Assembly: GCA_009846005.1 (NCBI GenBank)
Contig: VXYL01000102.1
Location: 1-64,000, forward strand
Origin: Gammaproteobacteria bacterium
GTDB lineage: Bacteria > Pseudomonadota > Gammaproteobacteria > Pseudomonadales > Azotimanducaceae
DNA: 64,000 nt
Direction: 5' to 3'
Part shown: one piece after another, positions 51,061 to 61,412 of the stretch
Layout: each line of letters starts with the position of its first letter
How positions within the stretch are numbered: the stretch's first letter is position 1
Program-made: the position numbers and the translations under genes
Notes under the pieces: generated by a model
Told to the model about the DNA's origin: nothing
Databases searched by the model: none
What the model saw: the letters and a program-made list of their open reading frames with translations, nothing else

Positions 51061-52062
51061 ATGCTCATGGATCGAGACGGCGAAGCGGCGCATGCGCCGG
51101 TGATGCTTGAGGAAATGGTGATGGCGCTTGGCGTAGACCGCAATGGACTCTACGTGGACGCGACCTTCGGGCGCGGCGGCCACTCGCGGCGCCTACTCGC
51201 GGAACTGTCGCCGAGCGGCCGGCTCCTGGCGATTGACCGCGACGCCGATGCCTACGAATGCGCGCGCCGCCTGGCCGAAACGGATTCCCGGGTCCGGGCT
51301 CGGCATGGCAGGTTCAGTTCGCTTCGGGACTACTTGGCGGGCGACGACGGCGGGGCATACGCCCCGTCCGGCGTGATGTTCGACGTGGGAATGTCCTCGC
51401 CCCAGCTGGACGAAGCGGCTCGGGGGTTTAGCTTTTCGTTGCCCGGGCCGCTCGATATGCGCATGGACCGGCGCGACGCGCTGACCGCGGGGGCTTGGCT
51501 GAACGATGCCAAGGCGGAGGATCTGGCCACCGTCATCCGCCGCTATGGCGAGGAACGGCATGCCCGCCGGGTGGCGCGGGCGATTGTCGCCGCGCGACCT
51601 CTCGGGAGCACGACGGACCTTGCCGACGTCGTAGCCCGAGCCGTTCCGGGCCGCCGGTCGGCCACAGCGTCCTGCGCCCGCGTCTTCCAGGCCGTGCGCA
51701 TCCACGTCAACGACGAACTGGGCGAACTTGACCGTGGCCTCGACGCAGGATTCGACGCCTTGAAGGCTGGCGGCCGCCTGGCCGTCCTCACATTTCACGG
51801 TCTCGAGCACCGACTCGTACGACGCAGGTTCCGACAGTGGGTCGAGGGATCAAAGCTGCCCCGACGTTTGCCCGTTCGCGACGATCCACAACCGCTGGCA
51901 CGCCGGCTCGACGCCATCGGCAAGGGCCTGCGTCCGTCCGAAGCGGAGATCGTCAGGAATCCGCGCGCCCGTAGCGCGCTACTGCAGGCCGTTGAGAAGC
52001 TCAGACCCGCCGAACTCGCCACCCCGGCGGTGTCGCCTCGGCGAAGCGGAGCCGGGGCGTGA
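51061..52062 (+). CDS. rsmH: 16S rRNA (cytosine-1402-N4)-methyltransferase RsmH
   Basis: A 333-residue SAM-dependent methyltransferase (MraW). It has AHAPVMLEEMV, the SAM loop YVDATFGRGGHSRRLL, then FDVGMSSPQLDEAARGFSF, and the C-terminal LTFHGLEHRLVRRRF. Here LTFHGLEHR replaces the common SFHSLEDR. It methylates C1402 of 16S rRNA at the decoding centre. The start at 51061 is used; 51067 is a close alternative. Its stop overlaps the ftsL GTG by 4 bp. Confidence 0.92.
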   Translation: MLMDRDGEAAHAPVMLEEMVMALGVDRNGLYVDATFGRGGHSRRLLAELSPSGRLLAIDRDADAYECARRLAETDSRVRARHGRFSSLRDYLAGDDGGAYAPSGVMFDVGMSSPQLDEAARGFSFSLPGPLDMRMDRRDALTAGAWLNDAKAEDLATVIRRYGEERHARRVARAIVAARPLGSTTDLADVVARAVPGRRSATASCARVFQAVRIHVNDELGELDRGLDAGFDALKAGGRLAVLTFHGLEHRLVRRRFRQWVEGSKLPRRLPVRDDPQPLARRLDAIGKGLRPSEAEIVRNPRARSALLQAVEKLRPAELATPAVSPRRSGAGA

Positions 52063-52340
52063 AACGACCGACGCGAGGCGGATTCTGGATGCTGCTCGGG
52101 ATCGCCACCTGGGCGGGTATCGCCGTCACGGGCGTTCAGACGGCACGCCAGTCCGGCGAGATGCGCGACCTGTTCCAACGCTTGTCGACGAACCAGGAGG
52201 TCCAGGACCGCCTGCTGGCGGAATATCGGCTCCTGTTGCTCGAACGGGCGACGTTGGCTAGCTACCTGAACATCGAGAGCGTCGCCACCGACGACTTCAA
52301 CATGCGGTTCCCGGAACAGGTTCGGCGGGTGGAGCGATGA
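52059..52340 (+). CDS. ftsL: Cell division protein FtsL
   Basis: A 93-residue bitopic division protein. A short cytoplasmic N-terminus is followed by a helix (about residues 9-27, FWMLLGIATWAGIAVTGVQ) and a periplasmic coiled coil with leucines at heptad positions (LFQRLSTNQEVQDRLLAEYRL). It forms the FtsQLB complex that licenses septal synthesis. GTG start inside the rsmH stop; its own stop overlaps ftsI by 4 bp. Confidence 0.85.
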   Translation: MKRPTRGGFWMLLGIATWAGIAVTGVQTARQSGEMRDLFQRLSTNQEVQDRLLAEYRLLLLERATLASYLNIESVATDDFNMRFPEQVRRVER

Positions 52341-54199
52341 CGAGGCGTCGCCGCCATCGAGACAGACCGACCGGGCGCTCGGCGTTCCCGCGTCGGACGA
52401 AACGCGACTTCCCGGTCCACGGACCGGGTAGCGTCGCGGGGCCCAGCGGCGCGATGCGCAAGGGGCGTTCACGCCGGGAGGGTCAGTCCCGCTCCGGTCG
52501 TCACGGCGCCGTCGTGCTGCTGTTCCTGGCAGGATTCGTCTGCCTTTCGGGTCGAACGGGATATCTCGCCGTCACGGAACGGGATTTCCTCAAGGAGCAG
52601 GGTGAGGCGCGATCCGTTCGCGAGGTCACGATACCGGTTCACCGGGGCATGATCTTCGACCGCAACGGCGAGCCGTTGGCGGTGAGCGCCCCCATGGGTT
52701 ACGCCTGGGTCGACCCTCAGCAGACCGAGTTGACGCCAGCGGACATCCAGCGCCTCGCCAACGTCCTGAACCAGACGCCGGAGGCTGTCGAGCAACGCTA
52801 CCGTTCCGGGTCGAAGCGTTTCGCGTACCTGGCTCGGCGATTGGCGCCGAACACCGTCCGTCGGGTGGCGGAGGCACAGATAGAAGGTGTGAGGATCGGG
52901 CGCGAATACCACCGTTTCTACCCTGCCGGGGAGACCACGGCCCACCTCGTGGGTCGTACTGATGTCGATGATGCTGGCCAGGAGGGCGTGGAGTTGGCCT
53001 TCGACGAGTACCTGGCGGGCGCGCCGGGCGCGAAGCGGGTGTTGCGAGACCGCAGGGGCGGCACGGTGAAGGACCTCGACTACGTGCGTGACCTCGACTA
53101 CCTGCGCGCCCCGGAGTTCGGCCGCGATATCGAACTCGCTCTCGACCTGCGCCTGCAGTACCTCGCCTACCGCGAGCTCAAGACCGCCGTGGAGCGAAAC
53201 CGCGCGACATCGGGTTCCCTGGTGATGCTCGACGCCGGTTCCGGGGAGGTGCTTGCGCTGGCGAACCAGCCTTCGTTCAATCCCAACGACTGGCGTGGCC
53301 GCGGGGTTCACGGCGTCCGCAACCGGGCGATCGCCGACCTCTACGAACCGGGCTCCACCGTCAAGCCGCTGACGGTGCTCGCGGCCTTGGAATCGGGCAT
53401 GTACACGCCCGAATCCGAGATCGATACGCATCCCGGCTACCTGCGGATCGCGGGCAAGACCATCGAGGATCCGTCGAACCGCGGACGGATAACCGTCTCC
53501 ACGGCGCTTGCCAAGTCGAGTCAGGTCGCCATTTCCAAGATGGCGCTCGCCATGCCGGAGCGCGCCGTGTTCGATGCGTTCCAACGGGCAGGTTTCGGCG
53601 ACTACACCGGCTGCGACCTGCCCGGCGAGGAGATCGGCCTATTGTCCGCGGGCGATCTGAACAAACCCATCGGGCGGGCGACCTTGGCCTACGGATACGG
53701 CGTGATGGCGACGCCAATGCAGATCGCACGAGCCTACTTGATGCTCGCCAGAGACGGCATCAGAACCGATCTCACCATCCTTCGTGACGACGTTCGGGTG
53801 CGTGCCAGCAGTCAGCCCGTGTTCGCGCGCCGGGACGTCGAGGCGGTTGCCGAGATGATGCGCGGGGTCCTTGCTTCGGGCGGCACAGCGCCCCGCGCAC
53901 AACCCGCGAGCTATACGGCGGCAGGCAAGACCGGCACCGCCAGGAAAGTGAACTTCGGTGCCTACGACGAGCGCGCCCATGTCGCCTTCTTCGCGGGATT
54001 TGCGCCCGCCGATGAACCCCGGATCGTACTCGTCGTGGTCATCAACGAGCCTCGGGGTGCCGCTATCGGCGGCGGGACCGTCGCGGCGCCGGTCTTTGGC
54101 GCGGTAGTCGAGAGGGCACTCAGGATACTGGGCGTCCCGCCGACGGACAGCCTCGCCATGGCTACGGGCGGCGACCCGAGAGCAGGGCGCAGCGCATGA
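52337..54199 (+). CDS. ftsI: Septal peptidoglycan transpeptidase FtsI (PBP3)
   Basis: A 620-residue class B penicillin-binding protein. A long basic cytoplasmic tail (about residues 1-55) precedes the single membrane helix (about 58-76). The pedestal domain carries VREVTIPVHRGMIFDRNGEP. The transpeptidase domain has SxxK at Ser340-Lys343 (GSTVKP), the second motif at Ser394-Ser395-Gln396 and KTG at 531-533 (AGKTGTARKV). The second motif is normally Ser-x-Asn, so Gln396 is unusual. It is the septal crosslinking enzyme partnered with FtsW. Overlaps ftsL and murE by 4 bp each. Confidence 0.92.
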   Translation: MTRRRRHRDRPTGRSAFPRRTKRDFPVHGPGSVAGPSGAMRKGRSRREGQSRSGRHGAVVLLFLAGFVCLSGRTGYLAVTERDFLKEQGEARSVREVTIPVHRGMIFDRNGEPLAVSAPMGYAWVDPQQTELTPADIQRLANVLNQTPEAVEQRYRSGSKRFAYLARRLAPNTVRRVAEAQIEGVRIGREYHRFYPAGETTAHLVGRTDVDDAGQEGVELAFDEYLAGAPGAKRVLRDRRGGTVKDLDYVRDLDYLRAPEFGRDIELALDLRLQYLAYRELKTAVERNRATSGSLVMLDAGSGEVLALANQPSFNPNDWRGRGVHGVRNRAIADLYEPGSTVKPLTVLAALESGMYTPESEIDTHPGYLRIAGKTIEDPSNRGRITVSTALAKSSQVAISKMALAMPERAVFDAFQRAGFGDYTGCDLPGEEIGLLSAGDLNKPIGRATLAYGYGVMATPMQIARAYLMLARDGIRTDLTILRDDVRVRASSQPVFARRDVEAVAEMMRGVLASGGTAPRAQPASYTAAGKTGTARKVNFGAYDERAHVAFFAGFAPADEPRIVLVVVINEPRGAAIGGGTVAAPVFGAVVERALRILGVPPTDSLAMATGGDPRAGRSA

Positions 54200-55701
54200 C
54201 GAGGGCGATGGACCTGCGCTGCTTGCTGGGCGACCAGCGGGCACCCGTGCTGACGGTCTCGGGCGTCGCGTCGGATTCGCGCCGCGTACAACCGGGTGAC
54301 GTCTACGTGGCACGCCGCGGCAATGCCTTCGACGGCCATGACTTCGTTCGCGATGCCGTTGACGCCGGTGCCGTCGCCGTTGTCTCCCAACGAGCGGTGG
54401 ATGCGCGGGTTCCCAACGTCGTTGCGCCCGACGTCGTGGGTAACCTCGGCGCGCTGGGCGCACGTTTCTACGGTTCGCCGAGCCGAGCGGTCGATGTCGT
54501 TGGCATCACGGGCACCAACGGCAAGACGACCGTGGCGTACAACATCGCCCGCCTCGGAGGTTCAGGGCAGGCGGGCTATGTCGGAACCTTGGGCTGGGGA
54601 ACGCCGCCCGACCTGGGCACGTCGGCGCTCACGACGGAGGACCCATTGGTTCTGCAGGCGCGGCTTCGCGCGCTGGTCGACCGCGGGGTCTCCCGGGTCG
54701 CCCTCGAGGCGAGTTCGCACGCGTTGGACCAGGGCCGTCTCGACGCGGTTGAGATCGACGTCGGTGTTTTCACCAACCTAAGCCGCGACCACCTGGACTA
54801 CCACCGCACGATGGACCGCTATGCGGCAGCCAAGCGCAGGCTCTTCGAACGTCGGCTCCGAGTCGCGGTTGTCAACGTGGACGATCCCACCGGGGAGGCG
54901 ATTGCGGCAGCCGCAGCCGGCCGGGCGGAGGTCGTGGGCATCGGCCGCACCGGGGCCGTGCGCTGGACGGACCTGGGCCTGCACCGGGGCGGCATCCACG
55001 GTACCTGGATCACGCCGTGGGGTCGGCGTTCGTTCGACCTGGCGGGGTTCTTCGGGGAGTTCTCGGTGTACAACGCCGCTTGCGTGTTGACCGCGTGTTG
55101 TGCACTCGGCGACCGTTTGAGCGAAGTCGTCGATGCCATGAAGGAACTACCGGGCGTCCCGGGCCGCATGCAGGCGGTTGCCACCCGACCCATGGTGTTT
55201 GTGGACTACGCCCATACACCCGAGGGGCTCAACGCGGTTTTGGCGGCCGTCCGTTCGCATGTGGGAGGCGGACGCCTGATCGTGGTGTTCGGATGCGGCG
55301 GCGACCGCGACCAGGGCAAGCGCGCGTTGATGGCGCGAGCGGCGGAGTCGGGCGCCGACCTCGTCGTGGCCACCACGGACAACCCACGGTCCGAGTCGCC
55401 CGAGTCGATTCTCGACGACGTGATGGACGGGTTCGACGATCCGCAGGCGGTGTTGCGAATCTCGGACCGCCGCGAAGCCATTGCCGTGGCCTTGGACCGC
55501 GCCGGTGCCTACGACGTGGTGCTGGTTGCGGGCAAGGGCCACGAAGACTATCAGGAGGTCGACGGCCGTCGTTTGCCGTGGAGCGATGCGGGAACCGTCG
55601 CCGAGTTGGTTCACCAGCGTCTGGCGGCACCCGCGGTTGCCGGGCAATGCCCGCGCCGGCATACGTCTTCGACTTCGCTGGGCAGTGGAGACGGACAATG
55701 A
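54196..55701 (+). CDS. murE: UDP-MurNAc-tripeptide synthetase MurE (meso-DAP type)
   Basis: A 501-residue Mur ligase adding the third residue to UDP-MurNAc-dipeptide. The P-loop is [10 protein letters not shown], then [14 protein letters not shown] and [10 protein letters not shown], and the DNPRSESP loop near residue 395 that selects meso-diaminopimelate. After the normal end (YSD-like [16 protein letters not shown]) comes a tail of about 24 residues ([20 protein letters not shown] and on) not expected in MurE. murF, which usually follows, is missing and mraY starts at once (ATGA overlap). Confidence 0.93.
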   Translation: MTRAMDLRCLLGDQRAPVLTVSGVASDSRRVQPGDVYVARRGNAFDGHDFVRDAVDAGAVAVVSQRAVDARVPNVVAPDVVGNLGALGARFYGSPSRAVDVVGITGTNGKTTVAYNIARLGGSGQAGYVGTLGWGTPPDLGTSALTTEDPLVLQARLRALVDRGVSRVALEASSHALDQGRLDAVEIDVGVFTNLSRDHLDYHRTMDRYAAAKRRLFERRLRVAVVNVDDPTGEAIAAAAAGRAEVVGIGRTGAVRWTDLGLHRGGIHGTWITPWGRRSFDLAGFFGEFSVYNAACVLTACCALGDRLSEVVDAMKELPGVPGRMQAVATRPMVFVDYAHTPEGLNAVLAAVRSHVGGGRLIVVFGCGGDRDQGKRALMARAAESGADLVVATTDNPRSESPESILDDVMDGFDDPQAVLRISDRREAIAVALDRAGAYDVVLVAGKGHEDYQEVDGRRLPWSDAGTVAELVHQRLAAPAVAGQCPRRHTSSTSLGSGDGQ

Positions 55702-56780
55702 TGCTGTGGTTCACCGAGTATCTCGCTGACTACGTCAGCGGGTTCGGCGTGTTCCAGTACCTGACGTTCCGAACCGTGGTCAGCACGATGACTGCGCTCT
55801 TGATCTCGCTGCTCGTCGGCCCGACCATGATCCGCAAGCTTTCCCACCACCAGATCGGCCAGGTCGTTCGGGACGTTGGACCCGAGACGCATCTGGAGAA
55901 GGCCGGCACGCCCACCATGGGTGGCGCGCTGATCCTGGTGTCGATCGTCGCGGCGACGTTGTTGTGGTGCGATCTCGCGAACCGGTACGTGTGGATCGTG
56001 CTGGGTGTGCTCGTGAGCTTCGGCGGCATCGGCTGGCTCGACGACTACCTCAAGATCACCGAGAAGAGCTCGCGCGGCCTGTCGGCGGGTCGGAAGTACC
56101 TCTGGCAATCCGTATTCGGGTTCATTGCCGCGGTTGTCCTCTATACCACCTCCGAGACCGCTGCAGAGACCGCGTTGATCGTGCCGTTCTTCAAGGAAGC
56201 CGTGATTCCGCTGGGACTGGGCTTCGTCGTGCTGACCTACCTCATGGTCGTCTTCATGAGCAACGCGGTGAACCTCACCGACGGCCTGGACGGGCTGGCG
56301 ACCCTGCCGACGGTAATGGTCGCGGCCGCGCTGGGACTCGTCGCCTACCTGGCGGGCAACAGCCTGTTCGCCGACTATCTGCAGATTCCCTACATTCCGG
56401 GCGCGGGTGAACTCTCGGTCTTGTGCGGTGCCCTGATCGGTGCCGGACTGGGGTTCCTCTGGTTCAACACCTACCCGGCGCAGGTGATCATGGGAGATCT
56501 GGGCGCGCTTGCGCTCGGGGCGATGCTCGGCGTCGTGGCCGTTGTCGTTCGCCACGAAATCGTGTTGCTCATCATGGGCGGGCTGTTCGTCGTCGAGGCG
56601 GTCTCGGTGATCGTCCAGGTGATCTCGTTTCGGCTCACCGGCAAGCGCATCTTCCGGATGGCGCCGATACACCATCACTTCGAACTCCTCGGTTGGCCCG
56701 AACCACGGGTGACGGTCCGGATGTGGATCATCACCTTGGTGCTCGTGCTGATCGGCCTTTCGACGTTGAAGCTGCGATGA
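55698..56780 (+). CDS. mraY: Phospho-MurNAc-pentapeptide transferase MraY
   Basis: A 360-residue ten-helix membrane enzyme that makes lipid I from UDP-MurNAc-pentapeptide and undecaprenyl phosphate. It has KAGTPTMGG, the catalytic WLDDYLKI aspartates, [32 protein letters not shown] and the [12 protein letters not shown] histidine loop. All standard active-site blocks are kept. It overlaps murE and murD by 4 bp. Confidence 0.94.
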   Translation: MMLWFTEYLADYVSGFGVFQYLTFRTVVSTMTALLISLLVGPTMIRKLSHHQIGQVVRDVGPETHLEKAGTPTMGGALILVSIVAATLLWCDLANRYVWIVLGVLVSFGGIGWLDDYLKITEKSSRGLSAGRKYLWQSVFGFIAAVVLYTTSETAAETALIVPFFKEAVIPLGLGFVVLTYLMVVFMSNAVNLTDGLDGLATLPTVMVAAALGLVAYLAGNSLFADYLQIPYIPGAGELSVLCGALIGAGLGFLWFNTYPAQVIMGDLGALALGAMLGVVAVVVRHEIVLLIMGGLFVVEAVSVIVQVISFRLTGKRIFRMAPIHHHFELLGWPEPRVTVRMWIITLVLVLIGLSTLKLR

Positions 56781-58099
56781 CCGAGCCGGCGACGCTCGTT
56801 CTCGGCCTGGGTCTAACGGGATACTCGTGCATTCGGCATCTCGCGGGTCGCGAACGCCTGTTGGCTTTGGACACCCGCGACGCACCGCCGTTCCTCGCGG
56901 CCGTCCGCAACGAATACCCGGATGTCGAGATCGTCGATGCCACGGGCTGGCGCGATGCCATCGGCGATGTGAAACGCGTCGTCGCGAGTCCGGGCGTCGC
57001 GATGGACCATGAGGTGGTTGCTGCGGCGCGAGCCGCGGAGATTCCGGTGACGAGCGACATCGCCTTGTTCCTCTCCGAGGCGCGTCGACCGGTCGTCGGA
57101 ATCACCGGCACGAACGGCAAGAGCACGGTGGCGACGCTGGTGGGCAGGCTGTTCGCGGCGGCGGGCCGCAACGTCGGCGTGGGGGGCAACATCGGAACCC
57201 CCGCCCTCGACCTTCTCGGCGAGGACATGGACGGCTACGTCCTGGAGTTGTCGAGTTTCCAGCTGGAACGCCTCGAAAGGCCGCGACTCGCGGTTGGCGC
57301 GGTGTTGAATGTCAGTGCCGATCACCTCGACCGGTACCCCGATGTCGACAGCTACGCCGCTGCGAAACGCCGCATCTACGATGGTGCTGAACGGGCGGTC
57401 TACAACGCGGACGACCCCAGGACCCGGCCCGACGATGCTGTTCCCGCCATCGCCCTGAACGGCGAGCCGTGTTGGCGCCTAGAGAACGACGAGTTGGTGA
57501 TGCGAGGACGCCGCGTAAAGGCCGAGACCCTCGCCCTGAATGGGCGCCACAACCGATTCAACGCGTTGGCTGCGGTGGCGATTTCCCATCAGGCAGGCGT
57601 CGACGCCGATGTCGGTGCGCTGGCCGGATTCCGCGGTTTGCCCCACCGTTCGTGTCTGGTGGCCGAAGTCGATGGCGTGTCCTACGTGGACGATTCGAAG
57701 GCGACCAACGTGGGTGCCTGCCTGGCGGCTCTCGACGGCTTCGGCACCGGCGACAAGAACCTCGTGCTGATCGCGGGCGGGGACGCCAAGGGCGCGTCCT
57801 TCGAGACCCTGGCCGACGCGGTTCGTCGACACGTGTCCCGGTTGGTATTGATCGGCCGCGACGCGGAAAGGATCGACGCGGCGTTGGGGCAGGTCGTAAC
57901 GGCAGTGCGCGTGGGCGACATGCGCGAGGCCGTGGCGGTCGCACGCGACGCTGCGCACGCCGGGGACACGGTCCTGCTGTCGCCGGCGTGCGCCAGCTTT
58001 GACATGTATTCAGATTTCAACGAGCGAGGCGAGGACTTCGCCGCCGAGGTCCAGCGGCTCGGGCAGGCGCAGCGCCCCGCATCGGGGGTGTCGGCGTGA
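56777..58099 (+). CDS. murD: UDP-MurNAc-L-alanine:D-glutamate ligase MurD
   Basis: A 440-residue Mur ligase adding D-Glu. The N-terminal [16 protein letters not shown] is a Rossmann UDP-binding segment, the P-loop is [10 protein letters not shown], and [31 protein letters not shown] and [20 protein letters not shown] follow. The ATG at 56777 overlaps the mraY stop; upstream in-frame codons lie inside mraY. It is followed directly by ftsW. Confidence 0.94.
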   Translation: MTEPATLVLGLGLTGYSCIRHLAGRERLLALDTRDAPPFLAAVRNEYPDVEIVDATGWRDAIGDVKRVVASPGVAMDHEVVAAARAAEIPVTSDIALFLSEARRPVVGITGTNGKSTVATLVGRLFAAAGRNVGVGGNIGTPALDLLGEDMDGYVLELSSFQLERLERPRLAVGAVLNVSADHLDRYPDVDSYAAAKRRIYDGAERAVYNADDPRTRPDDAVPAIALNGEPCWRLENDELVMRGRRVKAETLALNGRHNRFNALAAVAISHQAGVDADVGALAGFRGLPHRSCLVAEVDGVSYVDDSKATNVGACLAALDGFGTGDKNLVLIAGGDAKGASFETLADAVRRHVSRLVLIGRDAERIDAALGQVVTAVRVGDMREAVAVARDAAHAGDTVLLSPACASFDMYSDFNERGEDFAAEVQRLGQAQRPASGVSA

Positions 58100-59238
58100 T
58101 CGCACGGATCGACACCTCGCTCGTGGCGGCTTGGCTGGTCCTGGTCGTGGTGGGCATTGTGATGGTCTCCTCGGCGACTGCTTCGGAGCCCGAAGGCTCC
58201 GGCTACTACCTGGCCAAGCACGGCGTCTTCGTGGTGGGTGCCATGATCGTCGTTGCAGGTCTCGCCTGGATACCGCTTCGGGTCTGGGAGATCGTCCACG
58301 TACCATGCCTGGTGTTGGCGGTCGTGTTGTGTGCACTGGTCTTGGTGCCGGGGGTGTCCCAGGAGATCAACGGCAGCCGGCGCTGGGTGGAGCTGGGGGT
58401 CATCCGCCTTCAGCCGGCCGAAGCGGCGAAGTTCCTGGTGGTGGTCTATCTCGCCGGTTGCGTCGCGCGGGCGGGCGACGCCTTGTCCACGCACTGGCAA
58501 CTGTTGCTCAAGCCCGTCGGCTGGGTCGTCGTGGTGCTGGTGCTGATTCTCTGCCAACCCGACTTCGGAAGCGTGGTGCTCCTTGCGCTGCTGACCGGAG
58601 GGATCTTCTTCCTCGGCGGCGCGAGGCTGCGCGACTTCCTGCTATTGGCCGTGCTCGGCGGCGTCGCCTTGGCGGCAGTTGCCGTCGTGCAGCCCTATCG
58701 CGTGGAACGCCTGATGACCTTCATGGATCCGTGGGCGACGCCCTTTGGCAGCGGCTACCAGCTCACGCAGGCGCTGATCGCCTTCGGTAGCGGCGGGTTC
58801 TTCGGACTCGGCATTGGCGAGGGAGTTCAGAAACTGTTCTACCTGCCCTATCCCCACAACGACTTCATCTACGCCGTGATCGCCGAGGAACTCGGCATGG
58901 TCGGTGCCGTGGCGGTACTTGCACTGCTCGTCGCGTTGACGGTGCGTATCTGCCGGATTGGACGGGATGCGGTTGCCGAACGCCGGGTCTTTGCCGGCAT
59001 GCTCGCCTACGGCGCGGCGCTGCTGCTCGGGATGCAGACGGTATTCAATGTCGGCGTGAATACCGGCATGTTGCCGACGAAGGGACTCACACTGCCCTTC
59101 GTCAGCTTCGGGGGCAACAGCCTGCTGGTCTGTTCGGCGCTTGTCGCGCTCGCGCTGCGCGCCCACTACGAGCGCCGCCTTCCGCCCACCAAGCCGCGTC
59201 CCGACCCGGCGTCGGAGGCCGCCGATGTCGCTGCCTGA
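58096..59238 (+). CDS. ftsW: Septal peptidoglycan polymerase FtsW
   Basis: A 380-residue SEDS glycosyltransferase with about ten helices. Family blocks are INGSRRWVELGVIRLQPAEA, KFLVVVYLAG, LCQPDFGSVVLL, PYPHNDFIYAVIAEELGMVG and LPFVSFGGNSLL. The catalytic aspartate lies in the QPDFG loop region by family knowledge. GTG start overlapping murD. murG, which normally follows, is absent, and murC starts inside the ftsW end (14-bp overlap). Confidence 0.93.
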   Translation: MIARIDTSLVAAWLVLVVVGIVMVSSATASEPEGSGYYLAKHGVFVVGAMIVVAGLAWIPLRVWEIVHVPCLVLAVVLCALVLVPGVSQEINGSRRWVELGVIRLQPAEAAKFLVVVYLAGCVARAGDALSTHWQLLLKPVGWVVVVLVLILCQPDFGSVVLLALLTGGIFFLGGARLRDFLLLAVLGGVALAAVAVVQPYRVERLMTFMDPWATPFGSGYQLTQALIAFGSGGFFGLGIGEGVQKLFYLPYPHNDFIYAVIAEELGMVGAVAVLALLVALTVRICRIGRDAVAERRVFAGMLAYGAALLLGMQTVFNVGVNTGMLPTKGLTLPFVSFGGNSLLVCSALVALALRAHYERRLPPTKPRPDPASEAADVAA

Positions 59239-60634
59239 GCGTGGTTCGGGGGTGGTCGGGATGCGCGGCGTCCAACGGGTGCATTTCGTTGGCATCGGCG
59301 GTGCGGGAATGTGTGGCATCGCCGAGTTGCTGATCGACCACGGCTACACGGTTACCGGGTCGGACCTCAAGCGGTCCCGGGAGACAGCGCGCCTGGCGGC
59401 TCGAGGTGCCACCGTGCGCCTCGGCCATGACGCGGCGGCGGTTGCCGGCGCCGACGTGGTCGTCGTGTCGAGCGCGGTGAGCGCCGACAACGTGGAAGTG
59501 GCCTCGGCGCATCGGCTACGGATCCCGGTAGTGGCGCGTGCCGAGATGCTCGGCGAGTTGATGCGCCATCGCCATGGCATTGCCGTGGCCGGTACCCATG
59601 GCAAGACCACCACGGCGAGCCTGATCGCGAGCGTGTTCCAGGCGGCCGGCCTGGATCCGACCTACGTCATCGGGGCGCCGCTGGCCGAGAATGGCGGCAA
59701 CGCCCGACTGGGTAGGGGAACGCACCTGATCGCCGAAGCCGACGAGTCCGACGCGTCGTTCCTGCACCTTGCGCCGATCGTATCCGTGATCACGAACATC
59801 GATCGCGATCACCTCGAAGCGTACGATCAGGACTTCGAGCGACTGCTTGATACGTTCGTCGAGTTCGTGCAACGCCTGCCTTTCTACGGAGCGGCGGTGG
59901 TGTGCGGGGACGACCGCTACGCCGCCGGCATTCTGGGTCGAATCGGTCGCCCCTCGCGCAGCTACGGGCTCAACGAAGGTGTCGACTACCGCGCCGTGGA
60001 CATCACCGGCGGCGACGGGCCCTGGTCGTTCACCGCGTTGCGACCCGATCGCGAAGCGCTCCCGGTAGTGCTGCCGCTGCCCGGGTGTCACAACGTCCAG
60101 AACGCGCTGGCCGCGGTCGCGGTGGCGACGGAGGAAGGCGTGGCCGATGACGGCATCGTCGCGGGCCTCAGGGGGTTTGGTGGCGTGAGCCGGCGATTCG
60201 AGACTCGTGTGTGCCGTTTCGAGGGGAAGCGCGTGACGCTGGTCGACGACTACGGCCACCATCCCACGGAACTCGAACGTGTCGTTGCCACCGCGCGTCG
60301 GATCTGGCCGGAGCGCCGCCTGGTGATGGTCTTCCAGCCGCATCGATTCAGCCGCACACGCGACCTCTACGACGAGTTCGTCGACGTGTTGTCGAACGTT
60401 GACGAACTGCTCGTCGCCGAGGTCTACCCGGCTGGCGAACTTCCCATTTCCGGTGCCGACGGCGCCGCGTTGGCTGGCGACGTTCAACTGGCCGACGCAC
60501 GTCGACCGACGTTTGTGCCGACGCCGGAATCGGCGCTGGAGCGCTTGCGGGCGGTAGCGGCGGACGACGACGTCGTCGTGGTGCAGGGCGCCGGCGACAT
60601 CGCCTGGGTCGCCGAAGCACTGAGGAACGCCTAG
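59225..60634 (+). CDS. murC: UDP-MurNAc:L-alanine ligase MurC
   Basis: A 469-residue Mur ligase adding L-Ala. It has VHFVGIGGAGMCGIAELL, the GSDL UDP loop, the P-loop VAGTHGKTTTASLIA, EADESDASFLHL, NIDRDHLEAYD and DDYGHHPTELERV. The start at 59225 overlaps ftsW; an internal ATG at 59261 (MRGVQRVHFVG) is possible. murB and ddl, usual followers, are missing; ftsQ begins after an 87-bp gap that includes a TTGACT box (60680-60685) without a clear -10. Confidence 0.93.
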   Translation: MSLPERGSGVVGMRGVQRVHFVGIGGAGMCGIAELLIDHGYTVTGSDLKRSRETARLAARGATVRLGHDAAAVAGADVVVVSSAVSADNVEVASAHRLRIPVVARAEMLGELMRHRHGIAVAGTHGKTTTASLIASVFQAAGLDPTYVIGAPLAENGGNARLGRGTHLIAEADESDASFLHLAPIVSVITNIDRDHLEAYDQDFERLLDTFVEFVQRLPFYGAAVVCGDDRYAAGILGRIGRPSRSYGLNEGVDYRAVDITGGDGPWSFTALRPDREALPVVLPLPGCHNVQNALAAVAVATEEGVADDGIVAGLRGFGGVSRRFETRVCRFEGKRVTLVDDYGHHPTELERVVATARRIWPERRLVMVFQPHRFSRTRDLYDEFVDVLSNVDELLVAEVYPAGELPISGADGAALAGDVQLADARRPTFVPTPESALERLRAVAADDDVVVVQGAGDIAWVAEALRNA

Positions 60635-60721
60635 CGGCGCAAGCAGCGACGAGTGATGGAGACAATACGGCATCAAATGTTGACTCGGGTGAAGACCCTT
60701 TGCTGCGGTGAGGGAGATTAG

Positions 60722-61411
60722 GTGGTTCGGTCACTGGTTTGGCTTGCGGTCGTAGCCGCAGCGGGTTTCGGGGGACTGCGGTTCGCCGAGGCGGTTGCCA
60801 CGGTCGATGTGGGACTTGTACGGCTCGAAGGGCAACTGACCACGCCGGAGAGCCGGGAAGTGCAGGAGGCCGTGGCTAGCGTACTGTCCCGGCCGGGCGC
60901 GCACGGTGCGCGGGAAGTGGCTGCGGCCATCGAATCGATCGGCTGGGTGCGCCAGGTTCTCGTGCGGGTTCGTTGGCCAGACACGCTGCATGTAGCCGTG
61001 GTTCGCGACACGTTGGCCGCGGGCTGGGGTGACGACGCCTATCTGACCACCGGCGGCGACATCGTGTCCGCGCCGTCCGACTCGGACAGTGGTCCCGACT
61101 CGGACCTGCCGATCCTGTCGGGCTCGCTATCCGATGGTACCGAGACGATGCGGATCTACAATCTGCTCAGTGCGCCGGCCCGAGCCGGCGGACTGCGCAT
61201 CGCGCGTCTCACCGAGGACAGCGTTGGCAACTGGACGGTCGGATTTGCCGACGGAACGGAGGTTGTTCTCGGATCGATGACGCTGCGAGAACGGTTCGAT
61301 CGATTCCTCGTGGTATACAGCAAGGAACTCGCGGACTCGTCGGATCGCGTGGTTCGCGTCGATGCCCGGTATCACACCGGTGTCGCCGTGCAATGGGATC
61401 CCGGAGCCTAG
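60722..61411 (+). CDS. ftsQ: Cell division protein FtsQ
   Basis: A 229-residue bitopic protein, shorter than E. coli FtsQ (276). The cytoplasmic tail is nearly absent and the helix begins at about residue 4. The POTRA domain (VDVGLVRLEGQLTTPESREV, then IESIGWVRQVLVRVRWPDTL) and the beta domain (WGDDAYLTTGGDIV, PILSGS) follow. It recruits FtsBL and downstream division proteins. A Ser/Asp-rich insert (PSDSDSGPDSDLP) lies before the PxLxG strand. GTG start; ftsA follows by 1 bp. Confidence 0.85.
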   Translation: MVRSLVWLAVVAAAGFGGLRFAEAVATVDVGLVRLEGQLTTPESREVQEAVASVLSRPGAHGAREVAAAIESIGWVRQVLVRVRWPDTLHVAVVRDTLAAGWGDDAYLTTGGDIVSAPSDSDSGPDSDLPILSGSLSDGTETMRIYNLLSAPARAGGLRIARLTEDSVGNWTVGFADGTEVVLGSMTLRERFDRFLVVYSKELADSSDRVVRVDARYHTGVAVQWDPGA

Positions 61412-61412
61412 T

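Noticed and set aside
60680-60708. TTGACT box between murC and ftsQ as a promoter
   Set aside because: No acceptable -10 lies 16-19 bp downstream, so it is mentioned with murC but not called.
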